Program-made: the position numbers and the translations under genes
In this document: piece by piece, positions 1 through 7,783 of the stretch
Layout of the letters: each line of letters opens with the position of its first letter
How positions within the stretch are numbered: position 1 is the first letter of the stretch
NCBI GenBank assembly: GCA_946040795.1
Contig: CAMGCK010000017.1
Span: 1-33,780 of the forward strand
DNA length: 33,780 nucleotides
Direction: 5' to 3'
DNA from: an uncultured Lachnospiraceae bacterium
GTDB lineage: Bacteria; Bacillota; Clostridia; Lachnospirales; Lachnospiraceae
Notes under the pieces: generated by a model
The model's input: the letters and a program-made list of their open reading frames with translations, nothing else
What the model was told of the DNA's origin: nothing
The model's database searches: none

Positions 1-45
1 ACACAAGGAGTATCGTCGGCAGCGTCAGATGTGTATAAGAGACAG
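1..45 (+). other. Illumina Nextera adapter with i5 index (artefact)
   Basis: Positions 13-45 match the Nextera read-1 transposase adapter exactly, and 27-45 are the 19-bp Tn5 mosaic end. Positions 5-12 read AAGGAGTA, the Nextera i5 index S507, and 1-4 (ACAC) are the end of the P5 primer. This is library sequence left on the contig end, not a genomic transposon. Translated, the mosaic end gives the well-known artefactual peptide start MCIRDS. Confidence 0.98.
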
Positions 46-46
46 T

Positions 47-601
47 ATGTATATCATCGGTATTGCAGGTTTTGCGCTGTTTTTTCTGGGCGATCTCAAC
101 GACCTGCGCTCCATCCATAAACTCTTAAAGGCATCTTTTTACGCAGGATGTCTCTTTGTTGTTATATCGACGATCCTGTTGCTTTTACGATCTGACGCCT
201 CTTTACCCTTTTACATCCGGATCCCCTTTATGGTGCTTGCTGCACTCTTCCTTTTTCTTACTATGATGGCTCTGTTCGGTTCATTTTCCGTTGAAGACGG
301 ATATGACCGTCCGGGTGAAAAACGCCCGGTTTATACGAAGAAGCTTTATGCGCTGTCCCGGCATCCCGGCATTCTTTTTGTAATCTTGTTTTATGCCTGC
401 CTGGTTCCCGCATTCGGCATTCCGGTCAAAGCGGTTCTTATATTTGCGCTGTTAGACATCGCCCTCGGTCTTTTCGAGGATCGGATCGTCTTCCCGCAGA
501 TGCTCTCCGGCTATGACACTTACAAGGAAACCACGCCCTGCATGATCCCCAACGGGAAAAGCATCCGGGCATGTATTGATGATTTCAAAGGACGTACCTG
601 A
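47..601 (+). CDS. ICMT-like membrane methyltransferase, 5'-truncated
   Basis: Partial gene cut by the adapter: the in-frame ATG at 29 lies inside the mosaic end, so coding sequence can only be trusted from about 47, and the true start is missing. The product is hydrophobic, with about four or five membrane segments. Its C-terminal half carries the pattern of the isoprenylcysteine carboxyl methyltransferase/phospholipid methyltransferase-like fold: ALSRHPG, a hydrophobic hairpin, then an acidic ED pair and a Y-x-x-Y motif before CMIPN. Family members transfer a methyl group from SAM to a carboxylate, amine or lipid inside the membrane. The substrate cannot be read here. The stop codon ends one base before the next ATG, so translation is probably coupled to the GH3 gene. 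An uncharacterised NnrU-like membrane protein is the alternative. Confidence 0.7.
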   Translation: MYIIGIAGFALFFLGDLNDLRSIHKLLKASFYAGCLFVVISTILLLLRSDASLPFYIRIPFMVLAALFLFLTMMALFGSFSVEDGYDRPGEKRPVYTKKLYALSRHPGILFVILFYACLVPAFGIPVKAVLIFALLDIALGLFEDRIVFPQMLSGYDTYKETTPCMIPNGKSIRACIDDFKGRT

Positions 602-2239
602 ATGAATTTTCGAGAGAAACTGAAATTTTTACCCAAAAAACAGGTCTGGGAGGAGTATTGCGGCTTTCTGGATCTCAAAATCAAAGATTACATGTTCATT
701 CAGAATCGCCTGATGGAGGAACAGCTTGCGCTCTTTTGCGAATCCGGTCTCGGTAAGCGGCTGATGATGGGTTCATCCTGCAATCCGAACTCCATCGATG
801 AATTCCGTGCGACCTTTCCCATGACCCGTTATGAGGATTACGCGGACATTCTTCTGGCCAAACGTGTGGATCTGCTTCCTGCAGACCCGGTGATCTGGAT
901 CGAGACCACCTGGGAAGGCGGTTTCCGCCCGGTCAAGGTTGCTCCCTACACCCGCGCCATGCTGGATACCTACAAACACAATGTTTTTGCCGTCATGATG
1001 CTGGCTTCCGGCCACGGATACGGTGATTTCAATGTTACTTCCAAAGACCGTATTCTCTACGGCGGTGCACCGCTTCCGTACATGACCGGTCTTCTGCCCT
1101 CTCTTTTAAACGAGGACATGGACTTTGTCTGGCTGCCGGATACCAATTCCCATTCGGATCTTTCTTTCAGCCAGCGCATTAAAGCCGGATTTAAGATGGG
1201 CCTTCGCGGCGGCGTGGATTATTTCTTCGCCATCGGCAGCGTGGCCAATTACATAACCGAACATTTTGAGGAGTCCGTAACCGGCGGATCCAAAAAATTC
1301 TCCGGACTCCGTACTCTTTTCAAGGTATCACCTGCCATTGCCTACCGCTTCATAAAAGCCAGGAGCAAGCATCATGAAGACGGCGGAAAGCTGGTTCCGG
1401 GCGATGTCTTCCACCTGAAGGGCTTCGTTGCCACCGGTACCGATGCCGTCTGCTACAGGGAACGCCTGTCCAAGGCCTGGGGTGTTGAACCCATTGAACT
1501 TGCAGCCGGCACGGAATCCACCTGCCTCGCAGTCAGTACCTGGGAACATCGCGGCATGGTCTTCTTCCCGGATGCCTGCTTCTACGAATTTATTCCGGAA
1601 AGTGAACTGCAGCGCGAACGCGAAACGGAGAATTACACTCCGCGCACCTGCCTGATGGACGGTGTCTCTGCCGGAGAGTCTTATGAACTGGTGATCAGTG
1701 TTCTCCACGGCGGCGCATTTATGCGTTACCGCATCGGCGACATGTATCATTGTGTATCGGCTCCTGCCGACGGTTCTCTCCCCCGGTTCACCTACATCGA
1801 CCGTACACCGGACCTGATCGACATTGCCGGATTCACCCGTATTACCGAGGCCTCCATTACCGAGGTCATTCACGAGTCCCGCCTGCCCATCGGCGACTGG
1901 ACCGCAAAGAAGGAGTATGACACCAGCAATACGCCGTTCATGCACCTTTACGCTGAAATCAAAGAAGAAAGCCTGATGACCGATGTGGCGCTCCGTTCGC
2001 TGATCCAGGAACATCTGGCGCTCTACTTTAAGAATTTTGACAGTGACTACAGCGACCTGAAAAAGCTTCTTGACATGGAACCGCTGCAGATCACGCTGCT
2101 GAAAACAGGAACGATCAAACAGTGTGAATCCATGCTTGGCCGCCCCATTCGTCACATCAATCCGCCTGCCATCGATATCCAGATGCTGACAGGCTACCGG
2201 AAGGAGCACATTCCTTCCGTAATGAACAGAGAGGAATAA
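602..2239 (+). CDS. GH3 family acyl-adenylating enzyme
   Basis: A 545-aa protein of the GH3 auxin-responsive-promoter family, in the ANL adenylation superfamily. Plant members activate a carboxylate (jasmonate, indole acetate, benzoates) with ATP and join it to an amino acid. Bacterial members are mostly uncharacterised. Visible motifs are the early TFPMTRYEDY segment, the ATP-loop-like GGAPLPYMTG, AAGTES near residues 301-306 (the position of the ANL adenine-binding motif) and MRYRIGD at 374-380, with the conserved Asp380 that binds ribose in ANL enzymes. The length fits the family. It begins immediately after the methyltransferase stop and is followed six bases later by the HD-GYP gene, so all three should share a transcript. 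Family assignment is firm; the acyl and amine substrates are unknown. Confidence 0.9.
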   Translation: MNFREKLKFLPKKQVWEEYCGFLDLKIKDYMFIQNRLMEEQLALFCESGLGKRLMMGSSCNPNSIDEFRATFPMTRYEDYADILLAKRVDLLPADPVIWIETTWEGGFRPVKVAPYTRAMLDTYKHNVFAVMMLASGHGYGDFNVTSKDRILYGGAPLPYMTGLLPSLLNEDMDFVWLPDTNSHSDLSFSQRIKAGFKMGLRGGVDYFFAIGSVANYITEHFEESVTGGSKKFSGLRTLFKVSPAIAYRFIKARSKHHEDGGKLVPGDVFHLKGFVATGTDAVCYRERLSKAWGVEPIELAAGTESTCLAVSTWEHRGMVFFPDACFYEFIPESELQRERETENYTPRTCLMDGVSAGESYELVISVLHGGAFMRYRIGDMYHCVSAPADGSLPRFTYIDRTPDLIDIAGFTRITEASITEVIHESRLPIGDWTAKKEYDTSNTPFMHLYAEIKEESLMTDVALRSLIQEHLALYFKNFDSDYSDLKKLLDMEPLQITLLKTGTIKQCESMLGRPIRHINPPAIDIQMLTGYRKEHIPSVMNREE

Positions 2240-2245
2240 TAACTG

Positions 2246-4768
2246 ATGGCGGGAGTTCCCTTCCTTTACATCAATTTAACAGCCTTTTGCCTTTACGTCC
2301 TGTTCCTGGCAGCGTTCCTGGCAGCAAAGAAATCACCGGAGATCCGGAGTTTCATCGTCGTCATGTTCGGTTTTGCCCTCTGGTCCGGCGCTTCTGTTCT
2401 CATGCGTCTTGAAGTCTGGCCGGGACTGAACTTCTGGTTCTATGTCTCGCTGCTGGCCCTCTTCGGAGAAGGCTGGCTCTGCTACTCCTTCGTACTGAGC
2501 TACGCACATGAACACAGGCCAAAGCAGACCATTTTCTGGACAATCGGTATGCTCGTGATCCTGGTCCTTTCCGCGTGCGGTCTTTTCCTGAAGCCGCCGG
2601 TGCCGGAAATAACGGAACAGGGTAAGATCTTCCGTTATTCCATGACATGGACGGTCGCGATCCCGTACGTATACCTGATGGCGCAGGTCGTGGCCATCGT
2701 ACTGGTGCTCCGCCGGCTGATCCGCCGTGTAAGTTCCAGCATGCCCGGTCTGAAATCGATCATCTTCGGATGCGTCGTCATCGGCGTGGGCAACATCATG
2801 CAGATCCTTCCGGGCAACATTTTCCCGTGGGACCAGGTCACCGGTATCCTGTTCGCGATCGCTCTTGCATACGGTCTGAACAAAAAGCGTCTGTTCACCA
2901 TGACGCTCCTGATCAACCGCCGTGTGCTGACACTTGTTTCGCTGATCATTTCCATCCTGCTTCTGGCTTCCTTCATTGAGCCTTTAAGAAGCTTGCTGGC
3001 AAAGATCTTCCCGTACGATGAAAACACGCTGACCCTGATTCTCGTACTGATCTTCTCCGTATTCATGCTGCTGTTCTACACGCTCATCGATCGTCTGACC
3101 AGTGTGCTGTACAATCTGAAGAACCAGCAGGAACTTCTGATCAGCAGTTTCTCCGATAAGGTCACCAAGTCTCTGAACACCTCGGAGATCACTCGTGAAC
3201 TGCTCTCCGCCGTTCAGGCCGGTATCGCAGTTGACCGCATCTTCATCATGCTGAAGGACAGTGAAGCCTATACCGTCCGTGCGGATTCCGCCGAACTTGG
3301 AGGAAAAGTCTTCCGTATCACGCCGGACAGCCCGCTGATCACCGCACTGAAGAATTCTGACGGATACTTCATCATGGAAGAATTCCGTGCCACCTCCATG
3401 TACCGCTCTCTTTGGGACGAGGAAAAGACACAGCTTCTGGCCGCGGACATCTCCTGCGTGGTTGCCATGAATGACGGTGAGGACATTGCCGGCCTCATCA
3501 TGCTGACCAGTAAAGAAAAACGCAGCTCCTTCACCGGAAGTGAGATCAATTACCTGACCACCTTAAGCTCCGTTGCATCCATCGCCGTTAAAAACGCTGC
3601 TCTTTACGAGCAGATGTACCGCGAGGCCCGCATCGACAGCCTGACCGGTGTCGGCAACTACCGCGCATTCATGGAATCCATTGCTGAGAAATTCCGTGAT
3701 TACGGCAGCGAATGCCTGGCACTCATTGACATTGATATCGACGATTTCAAGCTTTACAATCAGCTGTACGGCACGATTGAAGGCGATATGACCTTAAAGC
3801 GTGTGGCGGAGATCATCTCCACCTGCGTAAACGGCAGCGGTGAAGTCTTCCGCACCAGCGGCAAGATCTTCTCCATCCTCTTACCGCTTTACGACGGTAA
3901 GAAGGCACAGGATCTGACGGAAGTCATCCGCAGAGAGATCCTGGCCATCAACAACAGTGAACAACGCAAGGGTTACAAGAATCTGACCATCAGCGCCGGT
4001 ATTTGCGTCAGCCCCTCTGCTGCTTCTTCTGTCCGTGAACTGATCGACAATGCTGACCTGGCAGTATTCACAGCCAAGAGCGCCGGTAAAGACCGTATCT
4101 TTATCCGTCAGTGTGAAGGCAGTGTCAACCTGGGTCTCCGCGATCGTGTACGCAGCATCATCCAGCGTAAGGACGATGGCTTTGAACAGAATCTGTCCAT
4201 CATCTCCGCTCTGACCGCTGCCATCGATGCCAAGGACCATTACACCTGCCAGCACAGCAACAACGTAGCGGAATATGCTGCTCTGCTTGCTGCAGCATCC
4301 GGTCTGGGTGATAACGAAGTCCGCATGGTCTACCACGCAGGTCTTCTTCACGACATCGGTAAGATCAGTATTCCGGAAGCAATCCTTGGAAAGCAGGCCG
4401 CGCTGACTGATGAAGAGTTTGACATCATGAAGGGTCATGTAAACGGTTCCATTGAAATGATCCGTCATCTTCCGGCCATGGATTACATGATTCCCGCAGT
4501 TGTCGGTCATCATGAGCGCTGGGATGGCCGCGGTTATCCCCGTGGCATTGGCGGTGAGGAAATTCCGATCACTGCCCGCTGTCTGGCTCTGGCGGATACC
4601 TTTGACGCCATCACCACTGACCGCCCGTATCGTAAGGGACTTTCCATCGATTACGCAGTGGAACAGATCGAGCGCAACATCGGAAAACAGTTTGATCCGG
4701 TTCTTGCAGAAACCTTTATCGGTCTGATCAAGGATGAAGTCATTCTGCTGAACACTTCACTTCTTTAA
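2246..4768 (+). CDS. 7TM-GAF-(degenerate GGDEF)-HD-GYP c-di-GMP phosphodiesterase
   Basis: An 840-aa membrane signalling protein. Residues 1-290 hold about nine hydrophobic segments resembling the histidine-kinase N-terminal 7TM region. A GAF-like domain follows at about 300-455. A GGDEF-fold domain begins with DSLTG at 464-468, but its active-site loop reads SGKIF (538-542) instead of GGDEF, so cyclase activity is unlikely. The C-terminal HD-GYP domain keeps its signature: HDIGK at 702-706, HH at 755-756 and GYP at 763-765. That predicts hydrolysis of c-di-GMP, with the 7TM and GAF parts sensing an unknown signal. It is the last gene of the GH3 operon and is followed by an intrinsic terminator. 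Confidence 0.92.
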   Translation: MAGVPFLYINLTAFCLYVLFLAAFLAAKKSPEIRSFIVVMFGFALWSGASVLMRLEVWPGLNFWFYVSLLALFGEGWLCYSFVLSYAHEHRPKQTIFWTIGMLVILVLSACGLFLKPPVPEITEQGKIFRYSMTWTVAIPYVYLMAQVVAIVLVLRRLIRRVSSSMPGLKSIIFGCVVIGVGNIMQILPGNIFPWDQVTGILFAIALAYGLNKKRLFTMTLLINRRVLTLVSLIISILLLASFIEPLRSLLAKIFPYDENTLTLILVLIFSVFMLLFYTLIDRLTSVLYNLKNQQELLISSFSDKVTKSLNTSEITRELLSAVQAGIAVDRIFIMLKDSEAYTVRADSAELGGKVFRITPDSPLITALKNSDGYFIMEEFRATSMYRSLWDEEKTQLLAADISCVVAMNDGEDIAGLIMLTSKEKRSSFTGSEINYLTTLSSVASIAVKNAALYEQMYREARIDSLTGVGNYRAFMESIAEKFRDYGSECLALIDIDIDDFKLYNQLYGTIEGDMTLKRVAEIISTCVNGSGEVFRTSGKIFSILLPLYDGKKAQDLTEVIRREILAINNSEQRKGYKNLTISAGICVSPSAASSVRELIDNADLAVFTAKSAGKDRIFIRQCEGSVNLGLRDRVRSIIQRKDDGFEQNLSIISALTAAIDAKDHYTCQHSNNVAEYAALLAAASGLGDNEVRMVYHAGLLHDIGKISIPEAILGKQAALTDEEFDIMKGHVNGSIEMIRHLPAMDYMIPAVVGHHERWDGRGYPRGIGGEEIPITARCLALADTFDAITTDRPYRKGLSIDYAVEQIERNIGKQFDPVLAETFIGLIKDEVILLNTSLL

Positions 4769-4800
4769 CAGAAGTTCAGTTCTCTCATTGGAGAAACATT

Positions 4801-4829
4801 AAAAGCGGTCCGTCCCGGGCCGCTTTTTT
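4801..4829 (+). terminator. Intrinsic terminator of the GH3/HD-GYP operon
   Basis: The 11-bp stem pairs 4801-4811 with 4817-4827 (one G-U pair) around the loop GTCCC and runs into a T tract. It lies 32 bases after the HD-GYP stop codon. Confidence 0.9.
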
Positions 4830-4852
4830 GTATTTCGTGCACTGCCCTCCCC

Positions 4853-4880
4853 TTGTACTTCCCGGATTTGGTGTTATAAT
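4853..4880 (+). promoter_or_regulatory. Sigma-A type promoter for the PF06541 gene
   Basis: TTGTAC at 4853-4858 and a perfect TATAAT at 4875-4880 are separated by 16 bp. The predicted transcript start is only about 13 bases before the ATG at 4900, so the leader is little more than the AGAGGTG ribosome binding site. Confidence 0.75.
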
Positions 4881-4899
4881 TTTACCAGAGGTGACGATT

Positions 4900-5778
4900 A
4901 TGAATTTAATTTTAAAGTTATGCTATCTTTTTTTCATCGGTTCCATGTTCGGCTGGGTACTGGAACTCTTCTACCGCCGTTTTTTCTCCAAAATGAATCC
5001 GGAACGCAAATGGATCAACCCCGGCTTCTGTGTGGGACCTTATGTTCCGCTCTATGGCTGCGGCCTGGTCGTCCTTTATCTTTTAAGTTCTCTGAATACC
5101 ACCTTCTGGAATGATTCCCTGGGCGGAAGCATTGCCACAGTCCTCATCATGGGCGTGGGCATGACACTTCTGGAGTACCTGACCGGTGTATTCTGCCTGA
5201 AATTTCTGAAGGTCCGTCTTTGGAATTATAAAAACGAGTGGGCCAATCTGCAGGGACTCATCTGTCCGAAGTTTTCCGTATACTGGACGCTTCTTGCGGG
5301 TGCATTCTATCTTCTGATCTACCCGCACATTCTGAATGCCATCGACTGGCTGTCCCGCAACATGGCCTTCTGCTTTGTCATAGGATTTTTCTTCGGCGTG
5401 TTCTCCATCGACTTCACCTACTCTGCCCGCCTTATCACCAAAATGAAAAAGTTTGCAGAGGAGCACGATGTCATTGTCCGCTATGAACAGTTAAAAGCAG
5501 AGATCCGCGAATTCCACGATCACCTGGAGCAGAACCCCCGTCTTCGTTTTGTACTGGCCTTCCGGTCGGAACTTTCTCTGGCAGAGCATATGAAAAATGC
5601 GTACGAAAAACTGCAGGAACGGTTGGAAAAGCAGCTGGATGAGTCACTGGAGACCATCGGCAGCATGCATACCGAACTCGGCAACCTGCATGATGCCATC
5701 GAGCTCAGCGATTCTTACACCAACGACAAGCTGGACGACCTCCACGATGCCATCGAGCTGCGCCGCAGAAAGCACTGA
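4900..5778 (+). CDS. PF06541-type membrane protein (putative ABC transporter permease, CmpB-like)
   Basis: A 292-aa protein. The start at 4900 is preferred over the upstream in-frame ATG at 4828 because that one lies in the terminator and upstream of the promoter, while 4900 has AGAGGTG in front. The first 190 residues carry about five membrane segments and the family signature FGWVLELFYRR followed by RKWINPGFCVGPYVPLYG, typical of the 'putative ABC-transporter type IV' family (PF06541) common in Clostridia. Residues 190-292 form a charged, probably cytoplasmic coiled coil that ends in a repeated LHDAIEL motif (two copies, 17 residues apart). The family has no proven transport role, so the permease label is conventional. 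A promoter and terminator separate it from the operon before it. Confidence 0.85.
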   Translation: MNLILKLCYLFFIGSMFGWVLELFYRRFFSKMNPERKWINPGFCVGPYVPLYGCGLVVLYLLSSLNTTFWNDSLGGSIATVLIMGVGMTLLEYLTGVFCLKFLKVRLWNYKNEWANLQGLICPKFSVYWTLLAGAFYLLIYPHILNAIDWLSRNMAFCFVIGFFFGVFSIDFTYSARLITKMKKFAEEHDVIVRYEQLKAEIREFHDHLEQNPRLRFVLAFRSELSLAEHMKNAYEKLQERLEKQLDESLETIGSMHTELGNLHDAIELSDSYTNDKLDDLHDAIELRRRKH

Positions 5779-5862
5779 TCCGGTACTGCACGGATCTGCT
5801 GCAGAAACCCATAAAACCGAATATCATTTGCATCAAAATATCACCCCACAGGAGGAATCCAC

Positions 5863-7515
5863 ATGAGCATCGGTATCGTAACCACCAAATACGGCCAGCT
5901 CCGCGGCGCGGAACTGACCGGAAAGTACGACGGCATCACCACATTCCGTTCAGTCCCCTATGCAGAGCCGCCCATCGGTGAGCGCCGCTTCAAGGCACCG
6001 GTTCCCCACGAGCCCTGGCCCGGTGTTCGTGACGCGACCCATTTTGCCTGCCGCCCAATGCAGGACATGGGCATGGGACCCAGCTTTGAGCCCTGGGCCT
6101 CCGATTTCTATTATGACGGCTATACCCCCATGAGTGAGGACTGCCTGTACCTCCACATTACAACGGGCGCACAGTCCCCGGAGGAGAAGCGTCCGGTATT
6201 TATGTGGTTCCACGGCGGCGGACTGGCTACCGGCTACTACAGTGAAGTGGAATTCGATCCGTCCGAACTTGCTAAAAAAGGAATCGTCGTTGTTACCGTC
6301 GGTCAGCGTCTGAACATCATGGGTTATCTCTGCCTGCCGCAGCTGTCTGAAGAACAGGACGGCATTTCAGGAAACTACGGTCTGAAGGATGAACTGATGG
6401 CACTGGACTGGGTGCGTGAAAACATCGCCTCGTTTGGCGGTGATCCGGACAATATCACCGTGGGCGGTCAGTCCGGCGGCACGGCTAAGTCCACTGCCCT
6501 TACCACCTGTCCGTTCTCTCAGGGCAAGATTCGCCGCTGCATCAACCAGTCCAACCTGGCGTGGCTTCGCGGTTATGAGACCATGGAGTCCGCCTATGAA
6601 AACGGCCGTGCATATCTGGAAAGCTGCGGCATTGATCCGGACGCAAGCGTTGAAGAACTGCGCCGTATTCCGGCGGACCGCTTCTACATCGGCAACAAGG
6701 ATCGCGCAAAAAAAGGCTCCATGCCGGCCTCCATGGTTGCAGACGGTAAATTCGTCGTGCATCTTGAAGCGAGCGATAATATGGCCGAATTTGGCTGTTC
6801 AGTGGACTATCTGTCGGGCGGCAACCTCGGTGAAAGCAATATTCGCGGCAACAGCCTGTTCCAGACCAAGCCTTATGAGACTGCAGAGGAATTTTATGCA
6901 GTCATGAAAGAAAAGCTGGGCGATCTGTACGACAAATACGACTTTGAATCTCTCTGGCCGGTTACTGATGAAAACGCCAACTACTGCGCCTGCATACTGG
7001 CCTCCCGTGCCTTCGCAAACAGCTGGGGCGGCCCCTCCACCGGCGGTGTCATCATGAACCGCTACTTCGGCGCATGGCGCAAGTCCGTGGCTCCTTCCGT
7101 AAATACCTACGCCTATACCTTCTCCCATGTGGTCCCGAGCCTTCCGGAAGAAAAAGGCACTTTCCGCGATCAGGACAACCTGCTGGCATGGCATTCCAGC
7201 GAACTGTGGTTCACCTTCTCGTCTCTTCGTGAGAATGTCCCGCCGATCCGTCCCTGGCGCGCGTCTGACTTTGAACTGGCCGATGTGATCAGTTCTTACT
7301 GGGCAAACTTCATCGCCACCGGCGATCCGAACAACAAGACCTGGTCCGATGCCGCTTCTGCTCAGCCCGAACTTCCCTTCTGGCCGAAGAGTGACGAAAA
7401 CTACGGCTGGATGGACCTCGGTGATGTTCCTCAGGGGCACGAAGGCCTGGACAAGCTGGATGAGCTTGCGCTGGAATATCTGCGCTCGCTGAAGGTATTC
7501 CCGGAAATTCAGTAA
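5863..7515 (+). CDS. Type B carboxylesterase
   Basis: A 550-aa alpha/beta-hydrolase of the carboxylesterase/para-nitrobenzyl esterase family. The N-terminal TTKYGQLRG and FRSVPYAEPPIGERRF are characteristic, as is the oxyanion region FHGGG. The nucleophile elbow GGQSGG places the catalytic serine at residue 204, and AWHSSELW gives the catalytic histidine at 444. No signal peptide is visible, so it is probably cytoplasmic. It should hydrolyse carboxylic esters, perhaps acyl or feruloyl groups from plant material; the substrate is inferred only. AGGAGG lies a few bases before the ATG. The gap of 84 bases from the PF06541 gene makes co-transcription possible. Confidence 0.92.
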   Translation: MSIGIVTTKYGQLRGAELTGKYDGITTFRSVPYAEPPIGERRFKAPVPHEPWPGVRDATHFACRPMQDMGMGPSFEPWASDFYYDGYTPMSEDCLYLHITTGAQSPEEKRPVFMWFHGGGLATGYYSEVEFDPSELAKKGIVVVTVGQRLNIMGYLCLPQLSEEQDGISGNYGLKDELMALDWVRENIASFGGDPDNITVGGQSGGTAKSTALTTCPFSQGKIRRCINQSNLAWLRGYETMESAYENGRAYLESCGIDPDASVEELRRIPADRFYIGNKDRAKKGSMPASMVADGKFVVHLEASDNMAEFGCSVDYLSGGNLGESNIRGNSLFQTKPYETAEEFYAVMKEKLGDLYDKYDFESLWPVTDENANYCACILASRAFANSWGGPSTGGVIMNRYFGAWRKSVAPSVNTYAYTFSHVVPSLPEEKGTFRDQDNLLAWHSSELWFTFSSLRENVPPIRPWRASDFELADVISSYWANFIATGDPNNKTWSDAASAQPELPFWPKSDENYGWMDLGDVPQGHEGLDKLDELALEYLRSLKVFPEIQ

Positions 7516-7635
7516 CGTATCCGATGGCTTGAAAAGATGCGCAGAGGATCATGGCCTGAAGTCGTGACGGGCCCATTGAAAAACGCTGCCCGACTTCGAC
7601 CAGGCAACCGTACATTACAAATATGCTTCTTTTTC

Positions 7636-7676
7636 GTAAACTCCGGTTGGTGGAAAATCCCGCAACCGGAGTTTAC
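7636..7676. promoter_or_regulatory. 14-bp perfect inverted repeat
   Basis: GTAAACTCCGGTTG at 7636-7649 is perfectly mirrored at 7663-7676 across a 13-base loop, 120 bases after the esterase stop. No good T tract follows on the plus strand, so it may be a weak terminator, a transcript-stabilising hairpin or an operator. Confidence 0.6.
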
Positions 7677-7696
7677 ACTATTCATATAAATCATAT

Positions 7697-7723
7697 TTCT
7701 CTGTTTGATAATTAAGCAGAGAA
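7697..7723. promoter_or_regulatory. Short inverted repeat upstream of the ABC operon
   Basis: TTCTCTGTTT at 7697-7706 pairs with AAGCAGAGAA at 7714-7723 (one G-U pair) across an A+T-rich 7-base centre, 60 bases before the ATPase start. Its size and place suit a repressor operator, possibly for the downstream XRE-AbrB regulator, but no binding motif is known to me. Confidence 0.4.
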
Positions 7724-7783
7724 CATGCTGCCGGCCTCTGAAGGTCATTTCTTTAGGATCAGGCCGCAGTCAAGGAGCGTATT

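Noticed and set aside
27-45. Tn5 transposon end
   Set aside because: The mosaic end is part of the sequencing adapter, next to an index and P5 sequence.
1328-2209. 293-aa open frame on the minus strand
   Set aside because: Antisense to the GH3 gene, whose ANL motifs are clear.
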